Positions 45,100-58,233 of a stretch of 64,000 nucleotides of DNA are shown piece by piece. Source of the DNA: Carposina sasakii (lineage: Eukaryota > Arthropoda > Insecta > Lepidoptera > Carposinidae); assembly GCA_014607495.2 (NCBI GenBank), contig CP053159.1, forward strand, positions 4,223,501 through 4,287,500. The letters are read 5' to 3'. The first letter of the stretch is position 1. Every line of letters starts with the position of its first letter. The notes under the pieces were generated by a model, which was given only the letters and a program-made list of their open reading frames with translations, did not search any database and had not been told where the DNA came from. The translations under genes and the position numbers were made by a program.

Positions 45100-47326
45100 G
45101 TAGATGATCGAAAATAACTTTTAGACCATACTTAAGTTTCACTTATACACTACAATTATTAGTAAAATCCCTCCTATTCCGAACACCCATTTATCTGCCG
45201 TCAAAAAAACCAAAACTAAAATATTTACACTCAGACGCAATCATCAAAAACTCCCACACCATAAGGAACAATCAATCTTTCTAGCTCTGAAAGAAACCTC
45301 AATCAAAACAGAATATGTACGCGGAGAGCGGATAAAGGGCCTTATAAATCATAAAATCAGGCGTCCATTGAAAGCGGTTTATTTATGTAAAAAAAAACTG
45401 ACCCTTCGGCTCGCCGAGTATTGTTAACGATCTAGCCTCGGGGGCAGCCCCAATTTGTCCAGTATTAGAATATTGATGCATAGACGTTTCTATGCTCATT
45501 AAAATTTTTATAATCACACTTTTTTCTGGCATACCCCAATCTCTTTTTCCATTTGGAGAATGAATTGAATGGTTGTAGTATGTAGGTTGATTTTTAATTA
45601 GATTCCACTTTAACCATTTGTCGTATATTGAAATCAGATGCATGTGTAAAGGTACATTTAATTATAAATTAAGACTACAGACTAGTATCTAAATCTGTGG
45701 CGTTATTTTTTAAATAGAGAGACCTAAAGCCCTACCGCTTCTAAAGATCCTATCATCCCAATAATATTTCAAAACGGTTTATGACAGCAATAGAAAAGCT
45801 AATTAACTTTTAAACGGTATAAAGAACCTGACATAAGGCTACATTGTTCAGAAAGTGTTATCATCCGGCACACTCGATTAACCTCTTGCTCCTGCGCGCG
45901 CGCAGCTCCGGTACGACATGACCCTAGTCAATTATATTTTTACCCCTGTCCCAGTGGACGTCAGATTGATCTACGGCGTATCAGGTTCCACGTTTATGGA
46001 GGCAACCATTCCATGGTATTAAAGGTATTTCTAACTTGGCAGCTAAAGGAATAAATAGCATTAAGAGTCTCAACAACAATAGAGCAATGATTGTGCATCG
46101 TTGATCTTTAGATACCAATTTAGCAGAAGTGTTTGATGAAAACATAAAACCATGTACAGACTAGAAGATAATAGATAAGTGATGATCGAAAATAATTTCA
46201 AACCAAACAAAGTCGGTTCCCTGAAGTTAGAGGTCAAAGTGCGGTGTACTTACATCATTCTGAATTCAAACAGTTGGCCGTTAGTTCGTGCGCTCCATAT
46301 TGAGCCATAGTCAAGATAAGTTTATGGTGATTTGATACCATTGGGTGGAAATTGGTGTTTAGCCCGCAAGTGCAAACCATAAGGTCCGGAACGAATGCAC
46401 CGTCCCGATCCTCGCTACATATAGTCGACATTGCATACTACATTTTACGTCTATATTACACGTAACGGTATCGTAAGATCTTTGAGCTCTAACCGTCTAT
46501 TTTTTATTGGACTTATAAATTTCACACCCAATTCAAAACCTCTCCGTTTTCCAAGAAATACACGGAGAACGTAGCGGTTACTTTTTAACCCTACTTGGAA
46601 ATGCGGTGTTTGTATAAATTTCATACAGCCCATAAAACCTTCACGAGCCGAATAACAATGAATCGCATCTAATATTCTGTAACCACACATCCGTCGGAGG
46701 AAACGTTTCTATTGCATAAATGCAGCTGAAGCGAGCATCCCCGACCCTGACCTTAGGTCGACGACCCCGCTCGTGACACTTCGATTCTCTATCGATCACG
46801 ACTGAGGAATCGATAGCGCGGCATCGAGCTATCGTCTCGATATTTTTCTGTTCTTTATCAGATCTAGAGGCCCAAACCTCGCGTCAGCGTGACTCCGACG
46901 ATCGCCAAAAATCGAATCTCAAAAGGAGACTGTTATCTCTCATTGTATTTTTTTGGGTACCGTTGTAATGTTGTTGGCAGGTGCTTTCAAGGTATTTTAT
47001 CAGTAACGAGCTAAGTTCATCAGTGTTTAGAACTATAGTATCAGTGGTACTCAAACAAGTGTAAAGAAAGAGGTATATTTTATTGGAGTTAACTTTATTA
47101 AACTAAATACATTGCTCATAACAACTGTTATAGTATGAAAGCGTAAGTTACTCATATCATTGTTGGAACTTATATTTTTAAATAATTTGAGTGTGAGCAA
47201 CAAATAAAACCAAAAATATACAATAATTGCAACTGATAGAATAAATATTAAATTGATGACATAACAGAAAGTATTAATTGCAATATTGTTTGCGATACTG
47301 TTAAAAAAGCCCGTCACGTTTCACGA
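45100..47326. other. Repeat-poor noncoding stretch
   Basis: 46740-46930 is relatively CpG-rich with several ATCGAT and TATCG words (CTATCGATCACG, AATCGATAGCG). Such words resemble insect DRE half sites, but the full palindrome TATCGATA is absent. No exon recognised. Confidence 0.35.
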
Positions 47327-47643
47327 TCTATACATATAATAAAAATGTAACGGATCGCTGTCTGTACATGGAAGATATATGAGAAAAAATATTATAGGAG
47401 ACCTTTATCAACGCAATAGAACCCAAAACGATGATTTTTGGAATTTTTGTCTGTTTGTCGGTTTGTCTTAATTTCAGAAACGGCTGAACCGATTACGATG
47501 CAGTTTTCAGGACTATATTGTGACAGGTCCCACTTAACATATAGGCTACTTTTTATCCTGGGAAAATGTTTTGATCCCGGATAATTTTAACATTTTGTTT
47601 TTTCTGTAGTCCACGCGGACGGAGTCGCGGGCGTCCACTAGTA
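47327..47643 (+). mobile_element. Helitron-like repeat, near full length
   Basis: ATGTAACGGATCGCTGTCTG head, ATAGGCTACTTTTTATCCTG middle, and GAGTCGCGGGCGTCCACTAG tail. Shares its whole structure with 28015-28337. Confidence 0.7.
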
Positions 47644-50576
47644 TAGAATAAAAACAATCATGAATTTTCTAATTGCGGGTAAACAAAAAGCTGGTTCGTG
47701 ACTGACCCTGGTCATCTCAAGATAGATACAACACAAGAACCAATACATCATTCACTGACAACAATATACTTTATAATAGATTAAATACAAATGATATAAA
47801 AATAGTTCGGCAAGTCAGGAGGTCAAAATTGGGAATTAGATTGAAAACTTCGCGCAAATCACAAGATTTTGAATCTTATGTCCTGTATATATGGCACTCA
47901 ATCGGGGACTTAAATATAGACTAACTGCGTGGTAAATTGATTTCAACGAGACCTTCATATTTTTCCTTAAGATTTTTATTAAAAATATCTAGCATAAAAA
48001 TACGAGTACTCAGAACCAAAACTACCTATACCCATAATGCTTGTTATAAGCAAAACATAATTTTTGGTCTCAACAAAATTTTGTTAGTTGGAAAATTTCA
48101 TTTTTTTTTTGTGTAGCAAAGCAACTAACGCATACGCGTTTATGTTTACTTTAGCCAATGCGCGATGAAGTTTTTTTTTTAAATAAACTATGTAAGTAAT
48201 AATAAAGTAGGATTCCGTACATAACATAAACTTTTTAGAACAGATTATTCCTTTAAATGATTTATGTATGAATATAGCATACTTACACTTTGGTTAAAAC
48301 AGGGAGGCTTATAATAAATTATCTTGTAGAAAATATACTAGAAAACATTAGGTACATAAAACAACGTTCCAGTCTTCGATAGCCAATTTCTGTTTCTATC
48401 CTAACATGGCTCGTCTGATATGAAGCTAAGAGCTGCGTAATGTCTTCCTGGCTACGTTGTAAAAGGAAAGAGTTACCTCCCCTGGTCAGTAGTCTTTTTG
48501 ATTTATGTTTTCGGTTGAGATAGGACTAGACTTTATATAGCAAGTTTATATCATACATTCTAGAAAGTCGTTTATTATCTTTTGCTTTAACATCACTCAA
48601 AGTTGGAAAAACTTGTTATGTATCCTATATTTCGAAGTATATGAAGCCAATATTTTTGAAATCTTTATCTCTGTGATCTAAATGTGATTTTATATTCTTT
48701 TGTTTTTGAAGCATGTAAAACCTGTAACTTGAAGAAGCATTGTGTTTACTTTCTTAAATAGTTGCCTCTACAAGGTCAAAAACCATGTTACTATAAGCAC
48801 TTGTAGTAGTAATGTATCAAAATTACATTACTCGTACAACAGCCCAGCATCCGATGCACGGACCAGTCCCACCCACACAATCTACTCTTTCGTCACCCAA
48901 ATGACTGGTAAATTATAATTTTAAAACATGCAGTGTGGCAATGTTCATACGTCCACACTGTAATTAATGAGAGATCGACACCAAATGACTCTCTAAATTA
49001 AATTGAGAGCCAGATGAGAATGAATATTATTTATTGATAATCATTTTGATAATATACTAGATCGAAATCAATAATTTGACCCGAAATTAAGGTATCTAAG
49101 GAATGCAGACAGAAGTGAAGATTGAGTATATAGCTCCTACCAAGATAATATAAACGGACATGAACTAAGTTTTGAAGTTCCTGAAGTACGTAAATTGTCA
49201 TTACTAATATTTGGCACTGTAATAGCAACTTGAGAATTGACAAGAAAACTTAGGTATATTCATTTTCGTTTTCAGAAAAAATGTTCCATAAAATCTTAAG
49301 TCAACAAATACGAGAATAGGTACTAGTTACAAGAGAATAGATACTTCAAACATAAGGCTCAGTGAAAACAATGCCTCAGGGCCCATCCGAGACCGGCGAC
49401 TTCACTATACCTCTCGTCCGTTGATTGTACCTTACGATGACAAGCTCACGGTATCGCAAATAAGTATTTATTATAACCACATAGGCAGTATTGTAGGCTT
49501 TGAAAGCTTGACTGCCTTTGTTGGATACGTACTTCAATCAAATATTGGTATACTTAAATCGTATTATTCAACTTAAGAAAATACAATTTAAGTAATAGGT
49601 GATGCGATCATGATCAAGAAACATGTTTAATCAATTTGATCAAAGTGTTATGTAAAATTGTAATATTCATTTTTTATTTTATTACCACTTTATGCAAAAT
49701 TTAATTTGTATATTTATTTACCTACTAATTTTAGTTTTTACTCGTCTATAGGCAGGTAAATAATTTAATTTTGTTCATGAAATGAGTATTTTATTGCATT
49801 GGCTTAAACCATTAAATAAGGCATGTCCCAAAATTTTCTGATCGCTAAGCCAAAATTGTGAAAAATGGGTACCAGACGAAGCAATATGCGTTCTTCAAAA
49901 GGTTTCAAGAAATAAACATGTAAAAATGGAGATTTCACGAAGTTATTGGTAGTTAAAAGAATATCAAAAATGGTTTAACACAACCATTTACACAACATGT
50001 TTCCAAACCAATAACTTCTGCTTCCAAAAGTTGAATAAAGAGCGCAAAGTCACTCAAAACGAGCGTTTAAAATCTTCAAAAAAGTTCTGACGGTCCAACA
50101 AAGCAACAATAACCACCCGCCGACCAAATATGATGTGCGCTCGACACGATTATTACAGGGCCTAGAGGTCAACCGATTCCTATCAATAACCAGACTAATC
50201 TTACCATCGCAGGTTCGAATTATAATAACACGGCTCGAAAATACAAGGTGAAATAATAAAATTCACGATTTTACGGTGTTTGTAAACCTGTTGAAAACTT
50301 TTTCACCTAGGAAAATACACATAAAGTTCACAAGACATCTTTCTGAGGTTTTGAGCAGCCACCATTTTAAAGTTTATAGTTCATTGTTGGCATGTTTACG
50401 ACTGTGTTTAGATGAACTAATTTGAATCACGACTACTTAACTCTCCGTGACAGTTACAGCAGTTTAAATAGAACATACTCAAGGTAAGCCCTGATACGAT
50501 TTTGCAATTCAGCGAATATTATTGGTTGAGTTAGGGTCAAAACAGCACCATATAGACGTAGCTCTCGCCGAGCTGG
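47644..50576. other. Repeat-poor noncoding stretch
   Basis: Nothing recognised apart from homopolymer T-runs. Short frames here are not supported. Confidence 0.45.
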
Positions 50577-50762
50577 CTACTGTAGTCTGTCGGTGACCTC
50601 GGCACAGCGGGCACATTCCTTCTTGGGCTTAATAATACACATGAGGGCAACGTAACGATCTCCTCCGTTCATGCTCATTAAATATACTTCTGAACCCATG
50701 CTATCCGTTATTATGCTGAGGTACAGTATGATATACTCGGGTATCGTGCCATCGAGTCGCAT
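50577..50762 (-). CDS. 61-codon unrecognised open frame, candidate small gene
   Basis: An ATG-to-TAG frame with better coding character than its surroundings: balanced third positions, an amphipathic start (IPEYIILYLSIITDSMG), then YLMSMNGGDRYVALMCI and a Cys pair in KKECARCAEVTDRLQ. An in-frame TAA directly precedes the ATG, so it is complete as read unless an intron boundary is hidden. I do not recognise the family. It could be a short secreted or peripheral protein, a terminal exon of a minus-strand gene, or chance. No acceptor is obvious upstream; GCCGAG|GTCACC inside could serve as a donor. Confidence 0.25.
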   Translation of the reverse strand: MRLDGTIPEYIILYLSIITDSMGSEVYLMSMNGGDRYVALMCIIKPKKECARCAEVTDRLQ

Positions 50763-52320
50763 TTATGGTAAGGGACAGTCAAAGTTTATTCTAAGCCACA
50801 AAATCCGAGTATAATCTAATAAATTCACGTTTGTCGTCCTGCGCAATCCTGTATTATGGTAATTTCCATCCGGTTCCACCCCGTGCATTGTCATAGGCGA
50901 CGACAATATTTCTCCGAGCTCATTATAAAGATTATTTTTTTAATTTTGTTCCGAGCTGTCAGGAAATCTTGGACAATGTACCTTTGTTGAAGGGGCGTGG
51001 GATGACAAAGGACTAGGGTTACAGATTGAATATTCCATCAGCGTAAGTGGGTCTTATTTATTGAGGTAGTAACACCAATCGCTGTGAGCGACGCGACAAC
51101 GCTAACAGTATGAAATGCAGACAAAAAATATAAACCATTTTCTCGTAGTGTTGTACTTGATTAAATTTGGTCGATCGAATTTTATTGTGGTTGAATCGGG
51201 CATGAAATAGAAAATTAAGTTGTTTTGTTGTTTTTAAAGTAAAGTTATTCATTACAATCAATTATTGCACTTAAACATTTTTATTCAATCGGTATATGCC
51301 CATAACTGTCGGGAGAATGATAAATGTCGTTCAAATTAATTACAGTTCCCACGCAGGTAAAATGAAAAACGTTTTAAAAATTACTCTGAGAGTGGTTTCT
51401 GATTTAATTACGACAGTAAAATGTTTACTTCATTTAGTGAAATATTTCAGTTAATATTAAACTTGGACAACAAAAAAGATCCGTAGGTACCTAAATCCAC
51501 TATTATCCACGTAGCACCATTTGACATAACAGCAAAATGGTGTCAAAGCAACAAATAAAGCATTGACACATTTCGCTTTTTACCTAATACTTAATCGTTT
51601 TTATGGCACGTACGTGATTTTTCCGATAACGGTCTATTCGATTGGTGCCCCAGAAAAGTACAATCAGCATCTTGTTAGGCGCCCAATAATTGAACCAGAA
51701 TTGAACACCTCAAAGAAACCTCGTCTATTGCTTGTCCAAAGCCTTCCATGTAATGGATAACTGTTCCGATCTCAGATACAGATTTGAGTGGATAACTGTA
51801 GCGAATAACGAATGTTTTGTACTTCATAACTGCATATAACGTCGGGGATAGTGCAAATCCGCGAATCTACCTTACGTAAAGTCCGCGTATCTGAAATAAA
51901 TTTAGTTTTACTGGAGAAGGTTCCTCTTTCCCCGACGATAAACAAAGTAAACTTTTTACAATACATGATTCGAGAACCACTGGATTGATTTTAATATCTT
52001 TGTTTTGTTGATGTTTTGCCGAATCTAACTATTCTATAATAAAACTTCGGGGAAATTTTGTTCCTACATTTATTGATTTGAGGATACAAAAGGACAGTAA
52101 TACATCTCTCACACATGAAGAAACTTTGCGTGATCTACTACTATCTGAGCCTGTAATTCTGATACAATGTTTGAGGTCAAGCGAGTGCACCAGTGATTGT
52201 TAAGTTCTGTTCCTGGCTTGACCAATTTGGAAACATTTATGGTGATGTAGGAATGAAGCATCGGTTGCCATCAGAATATACGCCTGTTTATGATACTGTA
52301 CTCTTCTATAACAAGACAAA
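50763..52320. other. Noncoding stretch, nothing recognised
   Basis: No bounded feature. Confidence 0.5.
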
Positions 52321-52545
52321 TTGAAATATTATAAAATTATTAATAAATGAAATGGAAAAAATTCTTCACCCGAGTGGGAATCAAACCCACGACCACTGCA
52401 AACCGTGCCAGTCCGCTATAACCACTAAGCCACCGGGTCAATTACTCGGATGACGAATTTTACCATCTCTTTTCTAAATTACATATTGGCAACGTTATTC
52501 TTCATCCCTATAGCTACATTCCTCCAGCGATGCATGATTTGAAAT
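52321..52545 (-). mobile_element. tRNA-like retroposon (family F), second copy
   Basis: TTGAAAT at 52321-52327 and 52539-52545 is a likely target duplication. The central 180 bp are collinear with 26388-26571. On the minus strand box A is TGGCTTAGTGG (52422-52432), intact to consensus; box B is GGTTTGATTCC (52377-52387), with one change. The 5' leader differs from copy one beyond the TAGCTAT block, so leaders are of different length or origin. Confidence 0.7.
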
Positions 52546-53389
52546 TCTTTTGATTTAGTAGTCAAAAGATGAAAGTTTACTGGACTTAGTACTAGTGCAT
52601 AGTCGGAGTATACATGATGGAATAATTTTAATTTTTTCTAGTAGGACAAGTTTATAAGAACGATTTGGGTAATTTTCAAATATTCATGTATATGATCAAT
52701 AATGTTTGTTAATGAAATATCGAATTCGTTGCTAGCAATTTCATAAACGCAAATAGCTTGCTCAGGTGTTGCATAAACAAAAAGTTAATTGTACAATTTT
52801 TTCACCGAAACCGATCCATTCATATTGTAGATTATAAAAATTAAGCTGATAACAATAAATGGAAGAACAAATACAAAACAGATAGCTCTAAAACATAACT
52901 AAAAGCTCTTATTGTTCCAAAGCTGTGAGTGGGTGTTGTGCCGTGTGCCTCGACTCCAATTGTGTAACTCGAGATGACCCCAAACTCCGATGAAGTAACG
53001 ATCTACATAAAACGGCGACTAGAATCAGTTTCAACAAAACTTTAGAACACGAAGCCGTTCTCTATAGTTCCTTAGTTGTTATTAACAGTTCCTGTTGTTT
53101 ATACAATGGATCTTCAGTTTTCTAATGAACGTTTACGTTTGCGTTTACATAAAGGAAGCTTTATGGTAAACTCTTTTTTTATCTCTCTTCAGCAGCTGCA
53201 GTTCCATCTAATTTTGTTTTGGATATTCTAAATTACTTTGTTATGCAAGCAGATTACTGCGCTAAAATCACAGCTAAAAGTTAACCTAATTTAAGTGTGA
53301 CTGCGAAAAGCGTCCGTTGCAATAAGGGATTATACTCGAAGCGTTTAGGGGTTACCTATTAAACATACTGACATCTTGGTATCTAAAGC
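52546..53389. other. Noncoding stretch, nothing recognised
   Basis: No bounded feature. Confidence 0.5.
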
Positions 53390-55092
53390 ATCCAGCGGGC
53401 GGGCGAGCGAGCTAGGCGGGCGGACATCTTTTCACCTCTTTACATACTTCGGTTCACACCGCGAGCTACCGAGTAACCTACGTCAGCGATGCGAGCGAAG
53501 CTAACGATTTTTTTTAATTTTATTATATCTGCGATCAGTTTTTCAACTATGAGCAGGTGTGCTGTTCTGTTCTGGCTTTGGTATAGTGTTTCCCAGTGAG
53601 AACAACTCAATTTAATCTTCTTTTGCATGTCAAGAGCAGAGATGTATTACGTCACGTCCTTTTAGCCTCCTGCCATACACTGGTTTTGTTAGCTTTGTCG
53701 CCAGTCTATTGGGGTGACGCTCTAATCGTTGCTTATAGTTAGTTGCATATCTTTTAATTTCATCTATGACGGTGGTGACTTTTAATATTTCATGTAGCTC
53801 TGTTATTTTAATAAACCACGGTGCGCACGAGATTTTTTTCAGTATAGAATTTTGAGACCGTTGTATACTATTTATATTTGAGGCACTGGCCGAGCCCCAC
53901 AGTTGTAGACCGTATGTCCAGATTGGCTTTATGTTGGATTTGTATATGAGAAGTTTGTTATCAATGGACAATTTAGAATTTCGACCCAACAACCAATCAT
54001 ATCCTCTGGATTTCTCTCTTTACATTTATGTGGTGCTTCCAAGTAAGACGCCGGTCAAGATACATTCCCAAGTATTTAACTGTGTCACATTTTGGGAGTT
54101 CTGTATTACCCAAATTCGCCGTTGGAAAGTCCCCTGCGCGTAAGGCAAATGTTATGTGTACGGACTTAGATGTACTCGTACTTGGTTTTATTCTCCATTT
54201 ATTCAGCCATTGGTCTATCTCATTGAGATTATTCTGATGTTATTCAGTCGCTGTAAATGGGTTCTTACTAGTAGCAAGAATCGCAGTGTCGTCGGCATAG
54301 GTGGCAATAGTAACTTTATCTGATTGTGGCAGGTCCGCTGTGTAGATAGAGTACAATATGGGTCCCAGAATTGATCCTTGAGGAACTCCCGTCTTAATAT
54401 CGTAAAAGCCCGATGTACACTCATCTTCCTTCGTTTGAAATATTCGATCTTCCAGATAGGATTTGAGAATATTAAAGAAACTATGTGGCAGAAACGTCTT
54501 AATCTTGCACAGCAGTCCCTTATGCACACTAAAGCTAACGAAATATCCAAAGATTCCAGCGAAGCTACTCGTTCTCCTCGTTAGGCGCGCCCGCTTCGTT
54601 CGCCCGCCAGCTCGCTCGCCCGGTTCGTTCCCCCGTCCTCCCCGTTTCGAGTATTATATTATTATATAGACATGAAATAATGTAAAAAAAATAGGACATA
54701 AGCCCTGAATGAGGGTCATTTGTGCTTGCAAGCTAAATTCATCGACATTTTTTTTTTCGATATTAATGCAAATGTTAAAAAACGATTGGTTTATTATAGT
54801 AAAGCTGTGATCAATATACCTTTTTAATAAAATTAAACAAAATATAAAATGAATGATGCAGAAAAATAAAATAAATCAATATAAAACAACTTTATTCCCT
54901 AGATGGAACGCTATCCTCTCGCTCTCCCATCCGCACCCCTGATTCACCCGCTCCGCCCGATCGCTCACCCGTCCGTAGTTTTCAGTGTGAACCCCATAAG
55001 TTATCTCGCCAATATTCCGCGTATTCCTTCTCTCGCCTAGCCCGCCCGCCTAGCTCGCTCCGCCCGCCCGCTGGCGGTGTGGCCTGCGCTTA
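53390..55092. mobile_element. GC-rich inverted-repeat element (family G) hosting a Jockey copy
   Basis: The left end CAGCGGGCGGGCGAGCGAGC and the right end (complement) AGCGGGCGGGCGGAGCGAGC are inverted over about 30 bp. The sequence next to the left end (CACCTCTTTACATAC, GGTTCACACCGCGAG) matches the short copy at 9185. The right end carries GGTGTGGCCTGCGCTT, also found at 9185. A Jockey insertion accounts for about 1 kb of its length; the rest is noncoding. ATGTTTAATA lies just outside the right end and its complement TATTAAACAT about 35 bp outside the left end, so the true termini may be wider. Confidence 0.65.
53504..54557 (-). pseudogene. Jockey-type non-LTR retrotransposon, 5'-truncated and broken
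   Basis: The minus strand encodes part of a Jockey-clade reverse transcriptase: YDIKTGVPQGSILGPILYSI with the catalytic YADD at about 54290, then the thumb region (DTVKYLGMYLDRRLTWKHH) and the C-terminal NKLLIYKSNIKPIWTYGLQL block. An in-frame TAA near 54238 and a one-base frameshift near 54005 break it. The 5' part with the endonuclease and ORF1 is missing. A T-run at 53508 is the A-tail. AGCGAAGCTA at 53494-53503 and 54558-54567 is a 10-bp target duplication, so this copy inserted into the GC-rich inverted-repeat element. It cannot be active. Confidence 0.9.
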
Positions 55093-55165
55093 ATGTTTAA
55101 TATAAGAAATTAAGACGGTAATATTTGCGACATTTTTATTCTTTGATGAATGGATATGTATATTA

Positions 55166-55345
55166 CCTACTAGCGGCTGCCCACAACTTTGTCCGTATGA
55201 GGGTGCATTGCAAATATGCGAATCCTGTAGCCTTTCTTAATAAATGTGCTATCTAACACTGAAAGAATTTTACAAATCGGACCAGTAGTTCCTGAGATTA
55301 GCGCGTTCAAACAAACTCTTTAGCTTTATAATATTATTAGTATAC
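55166..55345 (-). mobile_element. Helitron-like repeat, diverged full copy
   Basis: The plus strand starts CTAGCGGCTGCCCACAACTT (complement of the tail) and ends TTTATAATATTATTAGTAT (complement of the head). It contains AAATCGGACCAGTAGTTCCT, typical of the same subfamily as 14249. Confidence 0.6.
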
Positions 55346-57529
55346 TTACATTTACGTTTAGTCACTGAGTCGTAGATAATGTGTAGGTACAGCTCTAAAA
55401 TATAGTTTCAACATTATGCAATGTTTTGTTGAGTCAACCTAAGGTGGACAAGTACAACAGGATTAGCTATGTACTATCTGTTAGGAACATCAAAACAACT
55501 CCTAAAGACGTGACCAGCGAAAGTAGTTAAACGGAGCGCGAATTTATCAATCTAACGTTGGTTACCATTTACATAACAGCTACTTAGAAACTACTTCACA
55601 ACCGGCAATAGTCCACGGCGATTCTGCAACCAACACGAGACGAGCAACCTTACAAATATTGACATCGGCCAACCAAAACTGATCTTATCTTCTCTCTTTA
55701 AGACGGTAAAATCTACTTAGCATTGTTTAAAATATATATATATATATATGATTTTTTTCGAATTGTGCCCCTATAGTATGAAAGCTGCGATATCTCTAGA
55801 ATACTTTATGTTCTCTGATTATTAGTTAAAGGCTAGTTTATAGTAGTCTGCTAACTATTAGCATACGTATTTTAAAAAAAATCTAAACAAAGGTAATACG
55901 AGTATTAAGTATGTCATTCTTCTATATCCTGCAATCCTCATATACTCACTCACCTACACACTGTTATCCCATGCCTCGCTGGTATTTTGGTAATATATAC
56001 TACCCAAGCGTCGAAGCATTTTGAATAATTCTGGCCATCAGTAACTTTGGCAAATTAATGGGGGTCTTCGCAAACGATGTTTTAACAGGAAAAACAAATA
56101 CAAAAGTTAGTTATTTGACCTCAAATCCATCACAGTTGATTGCCGGCCGGCCCTTGTTTCAATCTGCATTAATTTTGTTTTGGCCTAATTTATTTCTATA
56201 GGGAACTGAGTAAAAAGTATAACCTCTATAGCTTATTCTTGTTTTTTTACTGAGTGACATAGGGTTGCCTGCTCATTATCTGTACTGATCATGTATCTAT
56301 TATTGTAAAGCGGGCTCTATAACTTATGAGTACTCTAGGAAACTGAGTAAACGGGGTCACAGATGGTACACTAAAGTATAAGGTTCATTAACTATATAGG
56401 TATTATGTATCCAGTACATATATTATGTATTAATTATTTATTAGTACCTAGGTATCACTATAAACATTATTGAAAGGGTCTGAGTAAATGGGCGGCTGTT
56501 TAGATTACAGATCATCCATTCCTCTAAATCGGTAATATAATATTACGAGTATAATTTGGTAGATTTTTTAAAGTTCAAAATATTGATCATATATTTTTTT
56601 ATTATATCAGGATAAGAAATATTATAAATATATATATAATATAATATAAATGGAAAAACCAATATAATTAAATATAGTTAGGTAGATTTTTCCTAATAAT
56701 TTTTACAGCAGTGTCTAACCGTGCAGCTACGAGTAATGCTGATTACGGCATTTTTTGTACCAAATAACGTATTGAGAAGCTTTTGCTGCCTTTGTATAAT
56801 TTTTGTGTAGAGTTTAGAAGTATCTTGACATATACTTGGAAATCCTTTCACGAACGTGATAATTATGAATTATTTTAGTTTTATTTTTATATTATTCATT
56901 AATGAAAACTCCACAGCTATACTTACAGTTAAACTTAAGGATTTCGGTATCAATAAATTTTATCCAGGAACTTACGTCATAATAATCTCGATAGTTATTT
57001 CCATTACGGTTTAGTTGCTCGCAATCCGAAGATGTACACTTATCTTAACCTCAGAAGAACGATAGCTAGAAAGATTATTATTACTCTATTACCTGAGTAC
57101 CTCATAAATACTTTCTGTTAACATACCTATGGGTACAGCAATTTTAATTGACGCTATTCCCTTATTAGTCCTTGGATAAAATCTCTCTGTATTAGTCCTA
57201 AGTACCTGCAAACAAATATATATTCAGGTTTCTTAAAATTCCTAAAACTACGCTATCTAACGAAACGTTTATAAGGCATACAATCGTCGCCCGACAAGGC
57301 TCACATACTTAATAGGGTCGAAGGGTCAGTTCGCGTGATTTCAGCTATAAAGTTCCCTTTTCGACCAGATTTACCGTCCCTTACTAGCCGGTCACGAAGC
57401 TTAACACACGATAATAAAGGTTAATAAAATAGTTAATAAACCAGAACCTCTGCTTATTAGATCGGCTCGATTCGGAGTTATGGCGCATAGTAAAATCAAA
57501 CGAGTAGTCATCTTTATAGTTTCTCGGAG
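55346..57529. other. Noncoding stretch with small A/T repeats
   Basis: A short (TA)n tract at 55732-55750 and A/T-only stretches near 56600-56660. No gene recognised. Confidence 0.5.
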
Positions 57530-57720
57530 CAGGCCACAAGGGGATTTTCTCCCATAGTCACCACGCTGCTGGGCAGGCAGGTTGGTTACCGCAGTGTGAT
57601 TTTCGGACAATGTTGTTAACCACCTCCCGGAAACCCTAAATCACCTCGTACGCTACCCACGGGCAGACATAGGGTGGTGCTTACTCTGCCGATACTGTAC
57701 GGCTAATGTAAAAATAGCGT
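57530..57720 (-). mobile_element. RTE-type retroposon fragment, diverged, 3' end lost
   Basis: ATAGTCACCACGCTG, GGGCAGGCAGGTTGGTTACC, ACCTCCCGGAAACCC and CCCACGGGCAGACAT follow the order of the other copies. The coding end and trinucleotide tail are absent. It continues 5' into GCTTACTCTGCCGATACTG, as in the 31158 copy. Confidence 0.65.
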
Positions 57721-58233
57721 GGTTCATATATTTCAATTATAGTGGCGAGTGATTACGAGCAAAGCTCCATGATAGTAAACTACTCCTACAATTGCTCTTG
57801 GGTTTCGGTTAGTCAGTTTAGAGGCTTATCTTAGTATCTTCATTAAATGTGGAACATAATAGGGAATCGGGAAATACTTGAGCCTTCGCTCGTGCGGTGA
57901 GCTGACTTTGTATGGTTATTATAATGAGGACCTGTTAGCTATTAATTTATTAAGACATCTTGTGGTAGATAAAGCAAGGCTATGGCAGGTAGTCGAACGG
58001 CCACTAAGATTATGCTGATCTGTCCCCCTGTTTTGTCCCCTGAGGGCAAGTTGTTTTGATCTGTAGTTAAACTTAGTAGTAGTTACTTTCATATTTCGAC
58101 TAATAGTAAACTTGATTACTGATTTTAGGGAGTTAAGAGAGAGTTATTAGGAAGATATAAACGAATCAAGCGATTGCCAGTTAAATATGCATGCAGTAAA
58201 TTTTTCTTAGGTACGCGTGATTTATTATAGCCT
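57721..58233. other. Noncoding stretch, nothing recognised
   Basis: No bounded feature. Confidence 0.5.

Noticed and set aside
46740..46930. DREF binding site cluster
   Set aside because: Several ATCGAT and TATCG words, but the full TATCGATA palindrome is not present.
54028..54669. Plus-strand frames across the Jockey region
   Set aside because: They are antisense shadows of the minus-strand reverse transcriptase.
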